Source: Ampullaceana balthica
Taxonomy: Eukaryota; Mollusca; Gastropoda; Lymnaeidae
Reading direction: 5' to 3'
Length of the DNA: 64,000 nucleotides
Assembly: GCA_944989445.1 (NCBI GenBank)
Contig: CALYLW010000136.1
Coordinates: 310,001 to 374,000 of the forward strand
Within the stretch, counting starts at the first letter, position 1; each line of letters opens with the position of its first letter. Below are positions 34,201 to 46,323 of the stretch, in pieces. A model generated the notes under the pieces. That model was not told where the DNA came from. It did not search any database and worked only from the letters and a program-made list of their open reading frames with translations. The position numbers and the translations under genes are program-made.

Positions 34201-36403
34201 GTGTCTAGATGGTTGGCATTGATTCTTGTCAACTGGAGATACGTGTCTAGATAGATGGTTGGCATTGATTGTTGTCAACTGGAGATACGTGTCTAGATAG
34301 ATGGTTGGCATTGATTGTTGTCAACTGGAGATACGTGTCTAGATGGTTGGCATTGATTGTTGTCAACTGGAGATACGTGTCTAGATAGATGGTTGACATT
34401 GATTGTTGTCAACTGGAGATACGTGTCTAGATAGATGGTTGACATTGATTGTTGTCAACTGGAGATACGTGTCTAGATAGATGGTTGGCATTGATTGTTG
34501 TCAACTGGAGATACGTGTCTAGATAGATGGTTGGCATTGATTGTTGTCAACTAGAGATACGTGTCTAGATAGATGGTTGACATTGATTGTTGTCAACTGG
34601 AGATACGTGTCTAGATAGATGGTTGGCATTGATTGTTGTCAACTAGAGATACGTGTCTAGATAGATGGTTGACATTGATTGTTGTCAACTAGAGATACGT
34701 GTCTAGATGTGGTTGACATTGATTGTTGTCAACTGGAGATACGTGTCTAGATAGATGGTTGACATTGATTGTTGTCAACTGGAGATACGTGTCTAGATAG
34801 ATGGTTGGCATTGATTGTTGTCAACTGGAGATACGTGTCTAGATAGATGGTTGACATTGATTGTTGTCAACTGGAGATACGTGTCTAGATAGATGGTTGA
34901 CATTGATTGTTGTCAACTGGAGATACGTGTCTAGATAGATGGTTGACATTGATTGTTGTCAACTGGAGATACGTGTCTAGATAGATGGTTGGCATTGATT
35001 GTTGTCAACTGGAGATACGTGTCTAGATAGATGGTTGGCATTGATTGTTGTCAACTAGAGATACGTGTCTAGATAGATGGTTGACATTGATTGTTGTCAA
35101 CTGGAGATACGTGTCTAGATAGATGGTTGACATTGATTGTTGTCAACTGGAGATACGTGTCTAGATAGATGGTTGGCATTGATTGTTGTCAACTGGAGAT
35201 ACGTGTCTAGATGGTTGGCATTGATTGTTGTCAACTAGAGATACGTGTCTAGATAGATGGTTGGCATTGATTGTTGTCAACTGGAGATACGTGTCTAGAT
35301 GGTTGACATTGATTGTTGTCAACTAGAGATACGTGTCTAGATAGATGGTTGGCATTGATTGTTGTCAACTGGAGATACGTGTCTAGATAGATGGTTGACA
35401 TTGATTGTTGTCAACTGGAGATACGTGTCTAGATAGATGGTTGACATTGATTGTTGTCAACTAGAGATACGTGTCTAGATAGATGGTTGACATTGATTGT
35501 TGTCAACTGGAGATACGTGTCTAGATAGATGGTTGGCATTGATTGTTGTCAACTGGAGATACGTGTCTAGATAGATGGTTGACATTGATTGTTGTCAACT
35601 GGAGATACGTGTCTAGATAGATGGTTGGCATTGATTGTTGTCAACTGGAGATACGTGTCTAGATAGATGGTTGACATTGATTGTTGTCAACTGGAGATAC
35701 GTGTCTAGATAGATGGTTGACATTGATTGTTGTCAACTGGAGATACGTGTCTAGATAGATGGTTGACATTGATTGTTGTCAACTGGAGATACGTGTCTAG
35801 ATAGATGGTTGGCATTGATTGTTGTCAACTGGAGATATGTGTCTAGATAGATGGTTGACATTGATTGTTGTCAACTAGAGATACGTGTCTAGATAGATGG
35901 TTGACATTGATTGTTGTCAACTGGAGATACGTGTCTAGATAGATGGTTGGCATTGATTGTTGTCAACTGGAGATACGTGTCTAGATAGATGGTTGACATT
36001 GATTGTTGTCAACTGGAGATACGTGTCTAGATAGATGGTTGACATTGATTGTTGTCAACTGGAGATACGTGTCTAGATAGATGGTTGACATTGATTGTTG
36101 TCAACTGGAGATACGTGTCTAGATAGATGGTTTACATTGATTGTTTACAACTGGAGATACGTGTCTAGATAGATGGTTGGCATTGATTGTTGTCAACTGG
36201 AGATACGTGTCTAGATAGATGGTTGGCATTAATTGTTGTCAACTGGAGATACGGTTCTAGATAGATGGTTGACATTGATTGTTGTCAACTAGAGATACGT
36301 GTCTAGATAGATGGTTGGCATTGATTGTTGTCAACTGGAGATACGTGTCTAGATAGATGGTTGACATTGATTGTTGTCAACTAGAGATACGTGTCTAGAT
36401 AGA
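25253..36403. repeat. 46-bp satellite, about 242 units (11.15 kb)
   Basis: Head-to-tail units containing GGTTGACATTGATTGTTGTC, AACTGGAGATACGTG and TCTAGATAGAT. The commonest difference is GGTTGAC versus GGTTGGC, interspersed at similar frequency. Rarer variants are CTAGAGAT, GTGTATAG, AGATTCGTG and units lacking ATAG. Each unit holds a 7-bp inverted repeat, GTTGACA and TGTCAAC, separated by 7 nt. Most plus- and minus-strand frames are closed and nothing suggests coding. It is a satellite locus of the kind found in heterochromatin. Confidence 0.98.
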
Positions 36404-36494
36404 AATCGGTTGAATTACTTGTTTGACGTGTCAGATACGGCAAAGAATTGCCATAGAATAGCCATAGAAATGCAATAACACAATCGGTTACATA
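36404..36494. other. Short spacer between satellite and LINE
   Basis: Unique sequence. The array ends abruptly at TAGATAGA. Confidence 0.5.
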
Positions 36495-37060
36495 AATAAT
36501 AATAATAAAAATAATAATTGATAATTTATATAGCGCTGTATCCCAGTAGGGAACCGGACTCACAGTGCTTTACATGGAGATCATAACATACATATAATAA
36601 TTAAATAACCATTCATACCATAATAACAACATAAAGGACAGTACATTACACATAAGCTACGAAAATCATTAAAACAAATGTTGTTTCATTAATTTTGTAA
36701 ATACATTTTGAAAAGATGCGTCTTAAGTGCAATCTTGAAGGACTTGGTAGTTGGAATACTACGGATGTGTAATGGTAGAGAATTCCATTGTTTCGCTGCA
36801 CAAAAAGAGAATGCCATTTCGCCAAAAGTTTTAGTTCGTGTCTTAGGAACACAGAGAATACGTGTGTCTGCAGAAGAGCGTAGCTGACGACTGGGTGAGT
36901 AGACCGACAGAAGTTCAGTAAGATAGGAAGGAGATTAGTCAGAAAAGAAGTTGTGACAGAGAACGGCCCCATTTTGTAATCAATTCGAGCTTCTATACTG
37001 TATAGGTAGCCAATGAAGTGAGTAAAGTAGCGGAGTAACATGGTCATGTTTTTTTTTGCC
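36495..37060 (-). mobile_element. CR1/L2-like LINE, 5'-truncated 3' end
   Basis: Minus-strand frames read LHWLPIQYR, RIDYKM, SPSYLTELLSVYSPSRQLRS, then FGEMAFSFCAAKQWNSLP and TTKSFKIALKTHLFKMYLQN before a stop. This is the standard C-terminal end of CR1/L2 ORF2. The 3' UTR contains GGGATACAGCGCTATATAAA and ends in a TTA-type microsatellite. One frameshift near LHWLPIQYR and one in-frame stop are visible. The same family is inserted at 43989-44259. Confidence 0.85.
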
Positions 37061-37859
37061 TTAAAAGAACTAGTCTTATTATAAAGTACACTTATATTAT
37101 TATATCCTTATACTCCTACGCCTGTTAAGTGAGGTCTTAACAAATAAAAGGAAAACTCAATTGAGTTTTTAATATTTTTTTTTAAAAAAAGCATTACAAT
37201 AGTTTTCGGTTGAAATATTCAAGTATATTAACACGTTATATTATTCTTTATATTTTTTCAAAAAGAAAAACGTTCTCCACAGCCCCCCCCCTCCCCGCAC
37301 CAAAACCAACACACAAAATATCTTCTAACGGGTCATTGCAGCATTAATATTTCGGTGATATATTATCGTGTATAAACACATGCGCTTAAATAACTATGTT
37401 GCTCAATGGCTTATTTTACTTAGCTAAGATGCCAGAAATATCAATCAATCGTCTCCAAAATTAAACAGTGAGTTTTTTTAATGATATGTTTTTATTTTCT
37501 ATTTTTTAAATGTCATTTTCAATTATATTAGGCTCTTTGTTACCCACCCCCCCCCCAAATGTGTGACGTCATGACAAAAAAAAACTACAACCTCGCACAA
37601 GACCAGACGATGTGTTAGGCTCAAGTCCAGACAACTGGGACTAAACTCAAGTGCCCGAAGTCCCTGTTTAATCTGGTCACGTGTTAATGTCTCTCCCTCT
37701 AAATAACACTTTTATCCACCACCACTCTTTTGTCTTGAGACAAACTTAGTGAGCCGCCATTTTGACAACATCTTTGGTGTCCAGGCCGTGGGGATTCCAC
37801 GCAGACAAGAAATTCTCTTGTTAGTTAGATATCAAGTGTATGGGCCTATAGATATCTGC
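37061..37859. other. Non-coding interval
   Basis: AT-rich with several C runs (37290, 37550). No gene recognised. Confidence 0.5.
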
Positions 37860-37985
37860 TTGATGGTCCTATAGACCAAAAGTTTCCACAGTATGACTTT
37901 ATAGATATGTACTGTATGGTTCTACAGATATCTACCGTATGGGATTTTATATATCTACTGGATGGCCCTATAGATGTCTACTTGA
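37860..37985. repeat. Degenerate ~30-bp repeat
   Basis: Four to five irregular units based on TATAGATATCTAC and TGTATGG. Confidence 0.6.
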
Positions 37986-37994
37986 GCTATAACT

Positions 37995-38450
37995 CATCTC
38001 ATATTCCACTTCACCCCTATTCCTCCTTACCCAATATTCCACCTCACCCCATTTTACACCTCTTCTTATATCCCACCTCAACCTATATTCCAAATCATTT
38101 CATATTCCACCTCACCTCATATTCCCCCTCACCTCATATTCCACCTCACCCCATATTCCATCTCATCTCATTCCACTTCACCATATATTCCACGTCATCT
38201 CATAATCCACCTAACCCCATATTCAACTTTACCCTATATTCCACCTCACACCACATTCCACCTCACACCATATTCCACCCTCTCACCATATTCCACCTCA
38301 CAGCATATTCCACCTCACACCATATTCCACCTCACACCATATTCCAACTCACCCCTATTCACCTTACCCAATATTCAACCTCACCCTTATTCCACCTTTT
38401 CCAATATTCCACCTCACCCCATATTCCAACTCACCTATTCCAAACACAAA
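37995..38450. repeat. 17-bp minisatellite
   Basis: About 25 units of CATATTCCACCTCACAC and variants. The left third is more degenerate. Confidence 0.9.
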
Positions 38451-38640
38451 TTGAACATAATTAAACACAAATCAAATACAAATTGAACATAAATTGAACT
38501 CAAATTTAAAATAATTTTAACACATATTGAATACAAAAATTGAACATAAATTGAACACTAATTGAACATAATTTTAACACAAATTGAACATAATTTTAAC
38601 ATAAATTGAACACAAATTGAACATAAATTGAACATAAAAT
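38451..38640. repeat. 12-bp tandem repeat
   Basis: About 15 units of AAATTGAACATA and AAATTGAACACA, directly abutting the 17-bp array. Confidence 0.88.
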
Positions 38641-39104
38641 GTCAAAATTGCCTCACCAGTCGTTTTACCCCCTTCCCCCCCCCCACCGCCAACACAAAAA
38701 AAAACCCAGCAAATAATTTGTCATTCCGAATTACATTAGACATCTGATAAAGTTGGCGTCTATGAATTATGGATTATGTTGCCAATTTGAAGATGATGTC
38801 CGCTTTAATTATGCAACAGTTTTAAAATGTGCTGCTCTTTCGGGAAATGAAAAGTTAATTTAAGGTAAGGCAAGGCATATTTTATCTGTTGATAAAGTAT
38901 TCAAACGGATGCATTGCCCTTTGGGTCAATATTGCCCAATGTTTCATTAATATTGTTCCGTTGTTTTCACGATAAGATCAACCCTACGGCAGAGTTTTAA
39001 ATGATTTATTCATCAAGCGGACAACAAGTGATTCTTAAAAGCGGAATTTTCTTGTTTCAACTAGAAATCTCCTTGCCACTCTGATGTTCACAACACTCGC
39101 CAAA
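38641..39104. other. Non-coding interval
   Basis: Unique, AT-rich. No gene seen. Confidence 0.5.
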
Positions 39105-39236
39105 AAGCCCAAAGAGCGCCACCCCCACACACACACACACAAAGCCCAAAGAGCGCCACCCACCCACACACACACACACACACAAAGCCCAAAGAGTGCC
39201 ACCCACACACACACACACACAAAGCCCAAAGAGCGC

Positions 39237-39280
<44 letters not shown>

Positions 39281-40308
39281 GCCCAAAGAGCGCCACCCAC
39301 ACACACACACAAAGCCCAAAGAGCGCCACCCACACACACACACACACACACACAAAGCCCAAAGAGCACCACCCACACACACACACACACAAAGCCCAAA
39401 GAGCGCCACCCACCCACCCACACACACACACACACACAAAGCCCAAAGAGCGCCACCCACACACACACACAAAGCCCAAAGAGCGCCACCCACACACACA
39501 CACACACACACAAATCCCAAAGAGCACCACCCACACACACACACACACACACAAAGCCCAAAGAGCGTCACCCACACACACACAAAGCCCAAAGAGCGCC
39601 ACCCTCACACACACACAAAGTCCAAAGAGCGCCACCCACACACACACACACAAAAAGCTCCCCACACACACACTCAAAGAGCCCAAAAAGCCCTAAGAGC
39701 GCCACCCACACACACACACACAAAGCCCAAAGAGCGCCACCCACACACACACACACACAAAGCCCAAAGAGTGCCACCCACACACACACACACACAAAGC
39801 CCAAAGAGCGCCACCCACACACACACAAAGCCCAAAGAGCGCCACCTTCACACACACACAAAGTCCAAAGAGCGCCACCCACACACACACACACAAAAAG
39901 CTCCCCCCCCACACACTCAAAGAGCCCAAAAAGCGCTCCACACACTAAAAGCCCAAAAAGCGCCCCCCACACAAAAAAGCCAAAAAATCTCCCCCCACAC
40001 ACAAAAAGCCCAAAAAGTGCCCCCATACACACACATAAAGAGCTCAAAAACTGACCCCCACACATACACAAAGAGCCCAAAAAGCGCCCCCACATGCACT
40101 AAAAGCGCCCCCCACACACACACAAAAAGCTCAAAAATTGCCCCCCCTACAAACACAAAGAGCACAAAAAGTGCCCCCACACACAAAAAGTCCAAAAATC
40201 GCCCCTCAAACACACACACAAAGCCCAAAAATCGCCCCCACACACAAAGAGCCCTAAAAGGGCCACCCACACACACACACACATATCCCAAAGAGCGCCC
40301 CTTCCACC
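39105..40308. repeat. Compound CA-microsatellite/minisatellite array
   Basis: About 30 units alternating a core AAAGCCCAAAGAGCGCCACC with (CA)n runs of variable length. The right third degenerates to AAAAAGCGCCCCC-type units. Long frames of His/Thr or Val/Cys repeats on either strand are artefacts. Confidence 0.95.
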
Positions 40309-41460
40309 AATGAGCACACTGTGTTGCTACAGACTACAGATGCCTTCAGATGTGCCATCAGACCTTTTGATGGCCAGATTTCTATACCGAGCACGTCTGT
40401 TGACAATAGACTATGGGAGACTCAGCGCCCCCCCCCACCCCCACCCCATCCCCGACTCTAGAACACTCGGACCTCACACCCACAGACAACCAATTATCAG
40501 ACATGCTTCATACTCCACGAAACAAGCCTGGCGGCATAACCGCTCGGTGGTTCAGTTTCAACTCCATCATCATCATCACAAATTGCTTTGGGTGTTGAAC
40601 GTCATCATCACTACATCCGTGGTAAGGGTATGTGTGTGTGGGGGTGGGGTGGGGGTGGGGGTCGGGTTCATCTCCAACACCAGATAATTCCATATTATAT
40701 TCAGTGATCAGTGGAAACAAACCAACAACGTCACAACATTGATCCATTGAAGGCCTGCAAAGTATCTTATATCATCTTACATTATCTTATATTATCTTAT
40801 CTGTTACACTTACAGACGCTCCTTCTATAGATTGGATCCTTCTGGCATTACTATACAGAAGATTAAGATTATTACGTCCTACACTTATCCACTGTTTATG
40901 TCTAGTCTTGCATTTTTATTAGAGTACAAAATGTGTATAGTTTGTTGAGTGACACTAACAATTAAGGCAATTGTTCTAATTGTTTTTAAATTAGTCTTTA
41001 AAATAAATAGATTGCCTCATCCTAGGCGACGTCACTTCTTCAAAGGGTCACAAAGTTTACACCCCCCCCCCAAAAAAAAGTGTAACTACTTGTAGAAATA
41101 AGTTAAACGGGGTATCAACTGGGAAAACGAGGTAGCTATCAACTAGTTAAACCATTAGATAGCAACAAGCAACTGCAGAGCTCTTCAGTTGTTGACGCGG
41201 CTATCAGAATAGATCCTCGCTGCAGCTCGACCAAACATAGAGCGGACTCATCGAATCACCGGATCAAATTGCATTTCATTTCCCACGTGGGAAATTTTAA
41301 TTCCTTTTAGGGAAATGTGATCTCTTGAAAACGCGGAATGAAGTTCAGATGACGTGAATCAGACAAGCCAATAGAAAAAAATAGTTATTTTTTAAATCCC
41401 GTGTCAAAAAGAGGTCTTCGCGTTTTTCACATCACAATTTACCAAAGCTCAAACATAACC
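40309..41460. other. Non-coding interval
   Basis: Contains C/G-rich runs (40425-40450, 40640-40665), a short TTATCTTA-type repeat (40765-40805) and AT-rich unique DNA. No gene recognised. Confidence 0.5.
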
Positions 41461-41892
41461 ATGAGACAGTGGCTAAATGTAGCTATGAGACAGTGGCTAA
41501 ATGTACCCGTGAGACAGTGGCTAAATGTACCCGTGAGACAGTGGCTAAATGTACCGGTGAGACAGTGGCTAAATGTACCCGTGAGACAGTGGCTAAATGT
41601 ACCCGTGAGACAGTGGCTAAATGTACCGGTGAGATAGTGGCTAAATGTACCGGTGAGACAGTGGCTAAATGTACCCGTGAGACAGTGGCTAAATGTACCC
41701 GTGAGGCAGTGGCTAAATGTACTGGTGAGACAGTGGCTAAATGTACCCGTGAGACAGTGGCTAAATGTACCGGTGAGACAGTGGCTAAATGTACCCGTGA
41801 GACAGTGGCTAAATGTACCCATGAGACAGTGGCTTAATGTACCCGTGAGACAGTGGCTAAATGTACCCATGAGACAGTGGCTAAATGTAGGC
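41461..41892. repeat. 24-bp minisatellite, 18 copies
   Basis: Regular 24-bp units of GAGACAGTGGCTAAATGTAC plus CCGT, CGGT or CCAT. The period is a multiple of three, so several frames remain open. Confidence 0.96.
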
Positions 41893-42031
41893 AACCCAAT
41901 CTCAGATACGCCTCTGTGATCCTGTGTCATGTTCATGATACACGTCATCTAATCATGATCAGGTCATGGCCTACATGAGACCAGGCCAATACAAATCATC
42001 TAATCTATGAACTTTTCAAAATGTTCCTATG

Positions 42032-43115
42032 CTATGGCGCATTAAAAGGGGGGGGGGCTGAACGGGCTTAATCCAGGGGCCACCGATAATTTATGGGCCC
42101 CCAAATTTAATATATTTTATTTTGAAAAAGGTGAACAATTGTTCGCATGAATCCTTGAAAACACCATAAATTAAATAAATTAATAAAATCGTATCTATTA
42201 ATCTGATAGCTATTCTGACCCGATAGTCTTAGTAATCGAAAAAACCTGATTTGATAGGTTCAGTAAGAGAAAATATTAAAGAATATTGTTTTTTGTTTTT
42301 TTAATTTACCTCTTCCGTCAAGCTCTCCTGATTGTGTGGAAGTGTGTAGGCTTGCGGTGCAAGCGTTGTCTGGATCGATTCCCAGTTATCTTTATTTTTT
42401 ATTTGTCTTTTTTTCACTCAATTTTAGGATAACGGCAAACAGTTATTTCTTCGCGTTCGTTTTTTTTTCATGAATAATCTTTTTGGCTGGATAGCCCAAT
42501 CTCGTAGTACAGACAAAGTATGAGCAAGGAACCACTGGACTATTCAGTACCCCTTGAGGATCGGGTTATTCCGAAGCTACCGATTCACACTTTACTAGCA
42601 ACGCCATTGAGCGATGGGGGATTAGGGCCAGGAGCGCCAGTACGGATCAGCAAAAGGTACCGTGAAGAACTTAACGGACGTCAGCTCTGAGGAAACCTTC
42701 CAGTGGGGGTTACACTCAGGTAGGTCATTGATGATCCCCCCGCACTGCGACGGTCCTAACTATAGAGACTCGTGTGCTTTGTGGGGTGGCGCCGAAGTGG
42801 TAGGGAGTTGAAGTAGGGAAAATCCCACCCCTCCTTTGAGAGGTCAACAGAGTGAGGTATTTTCGCTTCAGGACGACCGCTCCAGGGGGGTTCTCAGCTG
42901 TTACGTCCTCTAGGGGGCCAGACGGCTGAGGGGATCTTCCGGGAAGCCCCATGAAGAGCGCAGGCTCGGGACTGCTGACTTTCTTCGACATGTAGGCTTA
43001 CGAGTAACAGTCTTATATTAGCAGCTAGCAATCATTTTATTTAAAGGGATGCTGGCTGGATAGGGCCCCAGTTTGAATTGCAGCCAGAGGCCCGTGCATT
43101 TTAAATCCGCCCCTG
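42032..43115. mobile_element. hAT-type non-autonomous element with internal insertion
   Basis: Flanked by a perfect 8-bp duplication TTCCTATG (42024-42031 and 43116-43123). The ends are CTATGGCGCATTAAAA and TTTTAAATCCGCCCCTG, recognisable as diverged inverted repeats (right end inverted: CAGGGGCGGATTTAAAA). Without the inner insertion at 42496-43053 and one copy of its 10-bp repeat, the element would be about 516 bp. Confidence 0.78.
42496..43053. mobile_element. 558-bp insertion of unknown class with 10-bp TSD
   Basis: GGCTGGATAG lies immediately before (42486-42495) and after (43054-43063), while the insert itself is clearly more GC-rich than its host element. It has no terminal inverted repeats. 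An 88-codon minus-strand frame (42725-42991) starts MSKKVSSPEPALFMG, and I do not recognise it. A target-primed retroelement piece is possible, but no poly-A or microsatellite tail is obvious. Confidence 0.55.
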
Positions 43116-43988
43116 TTCCTATGATAAGCCACTGACGAGCCTTCAAACTAATTCCTTCAACATTGCCCCCAACATTCGGTAGAACAGAATTGACTCCAAC
43201 ATTCCTTACAACATTTCCTCAAACATTCGCTACAACATTGCCTCCAACATTCTCTACAAATTTGACTCCAACATTCCTTACAACATTCCCTACAACATTG
43301 TCTGTAACATACCCTACAACACTGCCTCCAACATTCCTTACAACATTGCCTTCAACATTCCCTACAACTCTACATCAACATTCCTTACAACATTTCATCC
43401 AACATTCCTTACAACATTAGCTCAAACATTCCCTACAACTCAACCTCCAACATTCCTTACAACATTTCATCCAACATTCCTTACAACACTGCCTCAAACG
43501 CCTCCAACATTCCCTACAACATTGCCTCCAACATTCCCTACAACACTACCTCCAACATTCCTTACAACATTTCCCTCAACATTCCCTACAACACTGTCTC
43601 AAACGCCTCCAACATTCCCTACAATTTTGCCTCCGACATTCCTTACAACATTTCCCTCAACATTCCCTACAACACTGCCTCAAACGCCTCCAACATTCCC
43701 TACAACATTGCCTCCAACATTCCCCTCAACATTCCCTACAACACTGCCTCAAATGCCTCCAACATTCCCTACAACATTGCCTCCAACATTCCCTACAACA
43801 TTGCTTCCAACATTCCCTACAACATTGCCTCCAACATTCCCTACAACATTTCCCTCAACATTCCCTACAACACTGCCTCAATCGCCTCCAACATTCCCTA
43901 CAACATTGCCTCCAACATTCCCTACAAAATTGCCTCCAACATTCCCTACAACATTTCCCTCAACATTCCCTACAACACTGCCTAAAAC

Positions 43989-44259
43989 AGTATTCAAACA
44001 ACCAAGTCCTTCAAGACTGCACTTAAGACACATCTTTTCAAAATTTATTTTCAAAATTAATGAAACAACATTTCTTGTAAATGATTAACGTAGCTTATGT
44101 ATAATGTACTGTAATTTTTGTATTTGTTATGATATGAAAGTTAATTTAATACTTATAGGTATGTTGTTTCTTTCATGTAAAGCGCTGTGAGCCCAGTTCC
44201 TTACTGGGATACAGTGCTATATAAATAATCAATTTATTATTATTATTATTATCATTATT
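43989..44259 (+). mobile_element. CR1/L2-like LINE 3' tail inserted in the minisatellite
   Basis: Reads SIQTTKSFKTALKTHLFKIY then a stop, a 3' UTR with GGGATACAGTGCTATATAAA and a (TTA)n tail, as in the copy at 36495-37060. AAAAC on each side (43984-43988 and 44260-44264) is a likely target duplication. Only the last 271 bp were inserted. Confidence 0.88.
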
Positions 44260-45337
44260 AAAACGCCTCCAGCATTCCCTACAACACTGCCTCCAACATT
44301 CACTACAACATTTCCCTCAACATTCCCTACAACACTGCATCAAAAGCCTCCAACATTCCTTACAACACTACCTCCAACATTCCCTCCAACATTTCCCTCA
44401 ACATTCCCTACAACACTGCCTCCAACATTCCCTACAACACTACCTCCAACATTCCCTACAACACTACCTCCAACATTCCCTCCAACATTTCCCTCAACAT
44501 TCCCTACAACATTTCCCTCAACATTCCCTACAACACTACCTCCAACATTCCGTACAACATTTCCCTCAACATTCCCTACAACACTGCCTCAAACGCCTCC
44601 AACATTCCCTACAACACTACCTCCAACATTCCCTACAACATTTCCCTCAACATTCCCTACAACACTGCCTCCAACATTCCTTACAACACTACCTCCAACA
44701 TTCCTTACAACACTGCCTCCAACATTCCTTACAACATTCCCTCAAACATTCCTTACAACATTGCTTCCAACATTCCCTACAACACTGCCTCCAACATTCC
44801 CTACAACATTTCCCTCAACATTACCTACAACACTGCCTCAAACGCCTCCAACATTCCCAACAACATTGCCTCCAACATTCCCTACAACATTTTCCTCAAC
44901 ATTCCCTACAACACTGCCTCCAACGCCTCCAACATTCCCTACAACATTGCCTCCAACATTCCCTACAACATTTCCCTCAACATTCCCTACAACACTGCCT
45001 CAAACGCCTCCAACATTCCCTACAACATTTTCCTTAACATTCCCTACAACACTACCTCCAACATTCCCTACAACATTTCATCCAATATTCCTTACAACAT
45101 TGCCTCCAACATACCTTACAACATTTCCCCCACCATTCCCTACAACATTTCATCCAACATTCCTTACAACATTTCCCCCACCATTCCCTACAATACTGCC
45201 TCTAACATTCCCTACAACACTGCCTCCAACATTCCTTACAACACTACCTCAAACATTCCTTACAACATTGCATCCAACATTCCTTACAACATTGCCTCCA
45301 ACATTCCTTACAACATTGCCTCCAACATTCCCCACAG

Positions 45338-45514
45338 CAGTACTTCTCAAACTTTTTAGTTTTGCGGACCGGCAGGATTTTTTTCATTGCTCCAGGGACC
45401 GTTGCACTATTTTCCCTGTTCTGGAGAGTTATAAATTGATTTTTATGTTCTTTCTTGATAACTTCTGCGGACCGACGGCGGTTGGTCCACGGACCACCAC
45501 TTTGAGAAACACTG
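45338..45514. mobile_element. hAT MITE, 177 bp, in the minisatellite
   Basis: Ends CAGTACTTCTCAAACTTT and AAGTGGTGGTCCG (inverted right end CAGTGTTTCTCAAAGTGG). Both sides are 24-bp repeat units. An 8-bp duplication is not clear. Same end type as 61052-61230. Confidence 0.78.
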
Positions 45515-46043
45515 CCTCCGACGCCTCCACCATTCCCTACAACATTGCCTCCAACATTCCATACAACACTGCCTCAAACATTCCTTACAACATTGCCTCC
45601 AACATTCCCTACAACACTGCCTGCAACATTCCTTACAACATTTCATCCAACATTCCTTACAACATTGCCTCCAACATTCCTTACAACATTGCCTCCAACA
45701 TTCCTTACAACATTGCCTCCAACATTCCTTACAACATTTCCTCCAACATTCCATCCAAAATTCCCCACAAAATATTGCCTCCTATATTTCCTACAAAATT
45801 CCATCCAACATTTCCCACAACATAATGCCTCCAACATTCCCTACAACATCGCTTCCAGCATCTGCCTACCCAATGATACTCCACGGAGATCCCAGAGTCT
45901 TTACGACCTCGGGCTTTCAACTCTCCGGTAACAAATGATTGGTTCGTTCTACTATTATCTAGCGCCATCTTGACATCTCTTCATTAAAAATTTATTTCCA
46001 CACCAACCGCTTTACCTCCTTCTCCTAATTAGACTCATATGCT

Positions 46044-46323
46044 GTGCAACGATCTCACGTTTTGCGTACTTGTCAGTGGTGTACTCAACTATCTCGCGTT
46101 TTGCGTACTTGTCAGTGGTGTACTCAACTATCTCGCGTTTTGCGTACTTGTCAGTGGTGTACTCAACGATCTCACGTTTTGCGTACTTGCCAGTGGTGTA
46201 CTCAACTATCTCACGTTTTGCGTACTTGTCAGTGGTGTACTCAACGATCTCACGTTTTGCGTACTTGTCAGTGGTGTACTCAATCATCTCACGTTTTGCG
46301 TACTTGTCAGTGGTGTACTCAAC
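46044..46323. repeat. 39-bp minisatellite, about 7 copies
   Basis: Units of CTCACGTTTTGCGTACTTG and TCAGTGGTGTACTCAACGAT. Two further units lie at 47202-47270 on the far side of the LINE insertion. Confidence 0.95.

Larger units (their letters stand above)
43160..45860. repeat. 24-bp minisatellite, about 2.2 kb of units, interrupted
   Basis: Units of ACATTCCCTACAAC plus ATTGCCTCCA-type ends, with recurrent in-array variants (TTTCCCTCA, ACTGCCTCAAACGCC). Interrupted by a LINE tail (43989-44259) and a MITE (45338-45514). Long Pro/Thr frames are by-products. Confidence 0.95.

Noticed and set aside
25253..36403. CRISPR array (regular short repeats)
   Set aside because: Units are contiguous 46-bp copies with no unique spacers, in a eukaryotic setting with no cas genes.
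39084..40313. 409-codon His/Thr-rich ORF, with Val/Cys-rich ORFs on the other strand
   Set aside because: Direct products of (CA)n and a short core repeat; both strands are open for the same compositional reason.
42335..42395. Possible tRNA-derived SINE head (GGATCGATTCC resembles a B box)
   Set aside because: No convincing A box at the right spacing and no cloverleaf; it lies inside the hAT-type element and is probably chance.
42725..42991. 88-codon ORF starting MSKKVSSPEPALFMG as a host gene
   Set aside because: It lies entirely within a nested insertion and matches no domain I know; reported only as part of that insert.
43160..45931. Pro/Thr-rich mucin-like ORFs up to 354 codons
   Set aside because: They follow a 24-bp minisatellite, pass through a MITE and start or stop at repeat units; no signal peptide or domain.
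46070..46323. Start of the 325-codon ORF upstream of the LINE
   Set aside because: The first ~85 codons are the 39-bp minisatellite read in frame by chance; only the part after 46324 is LINE protein.
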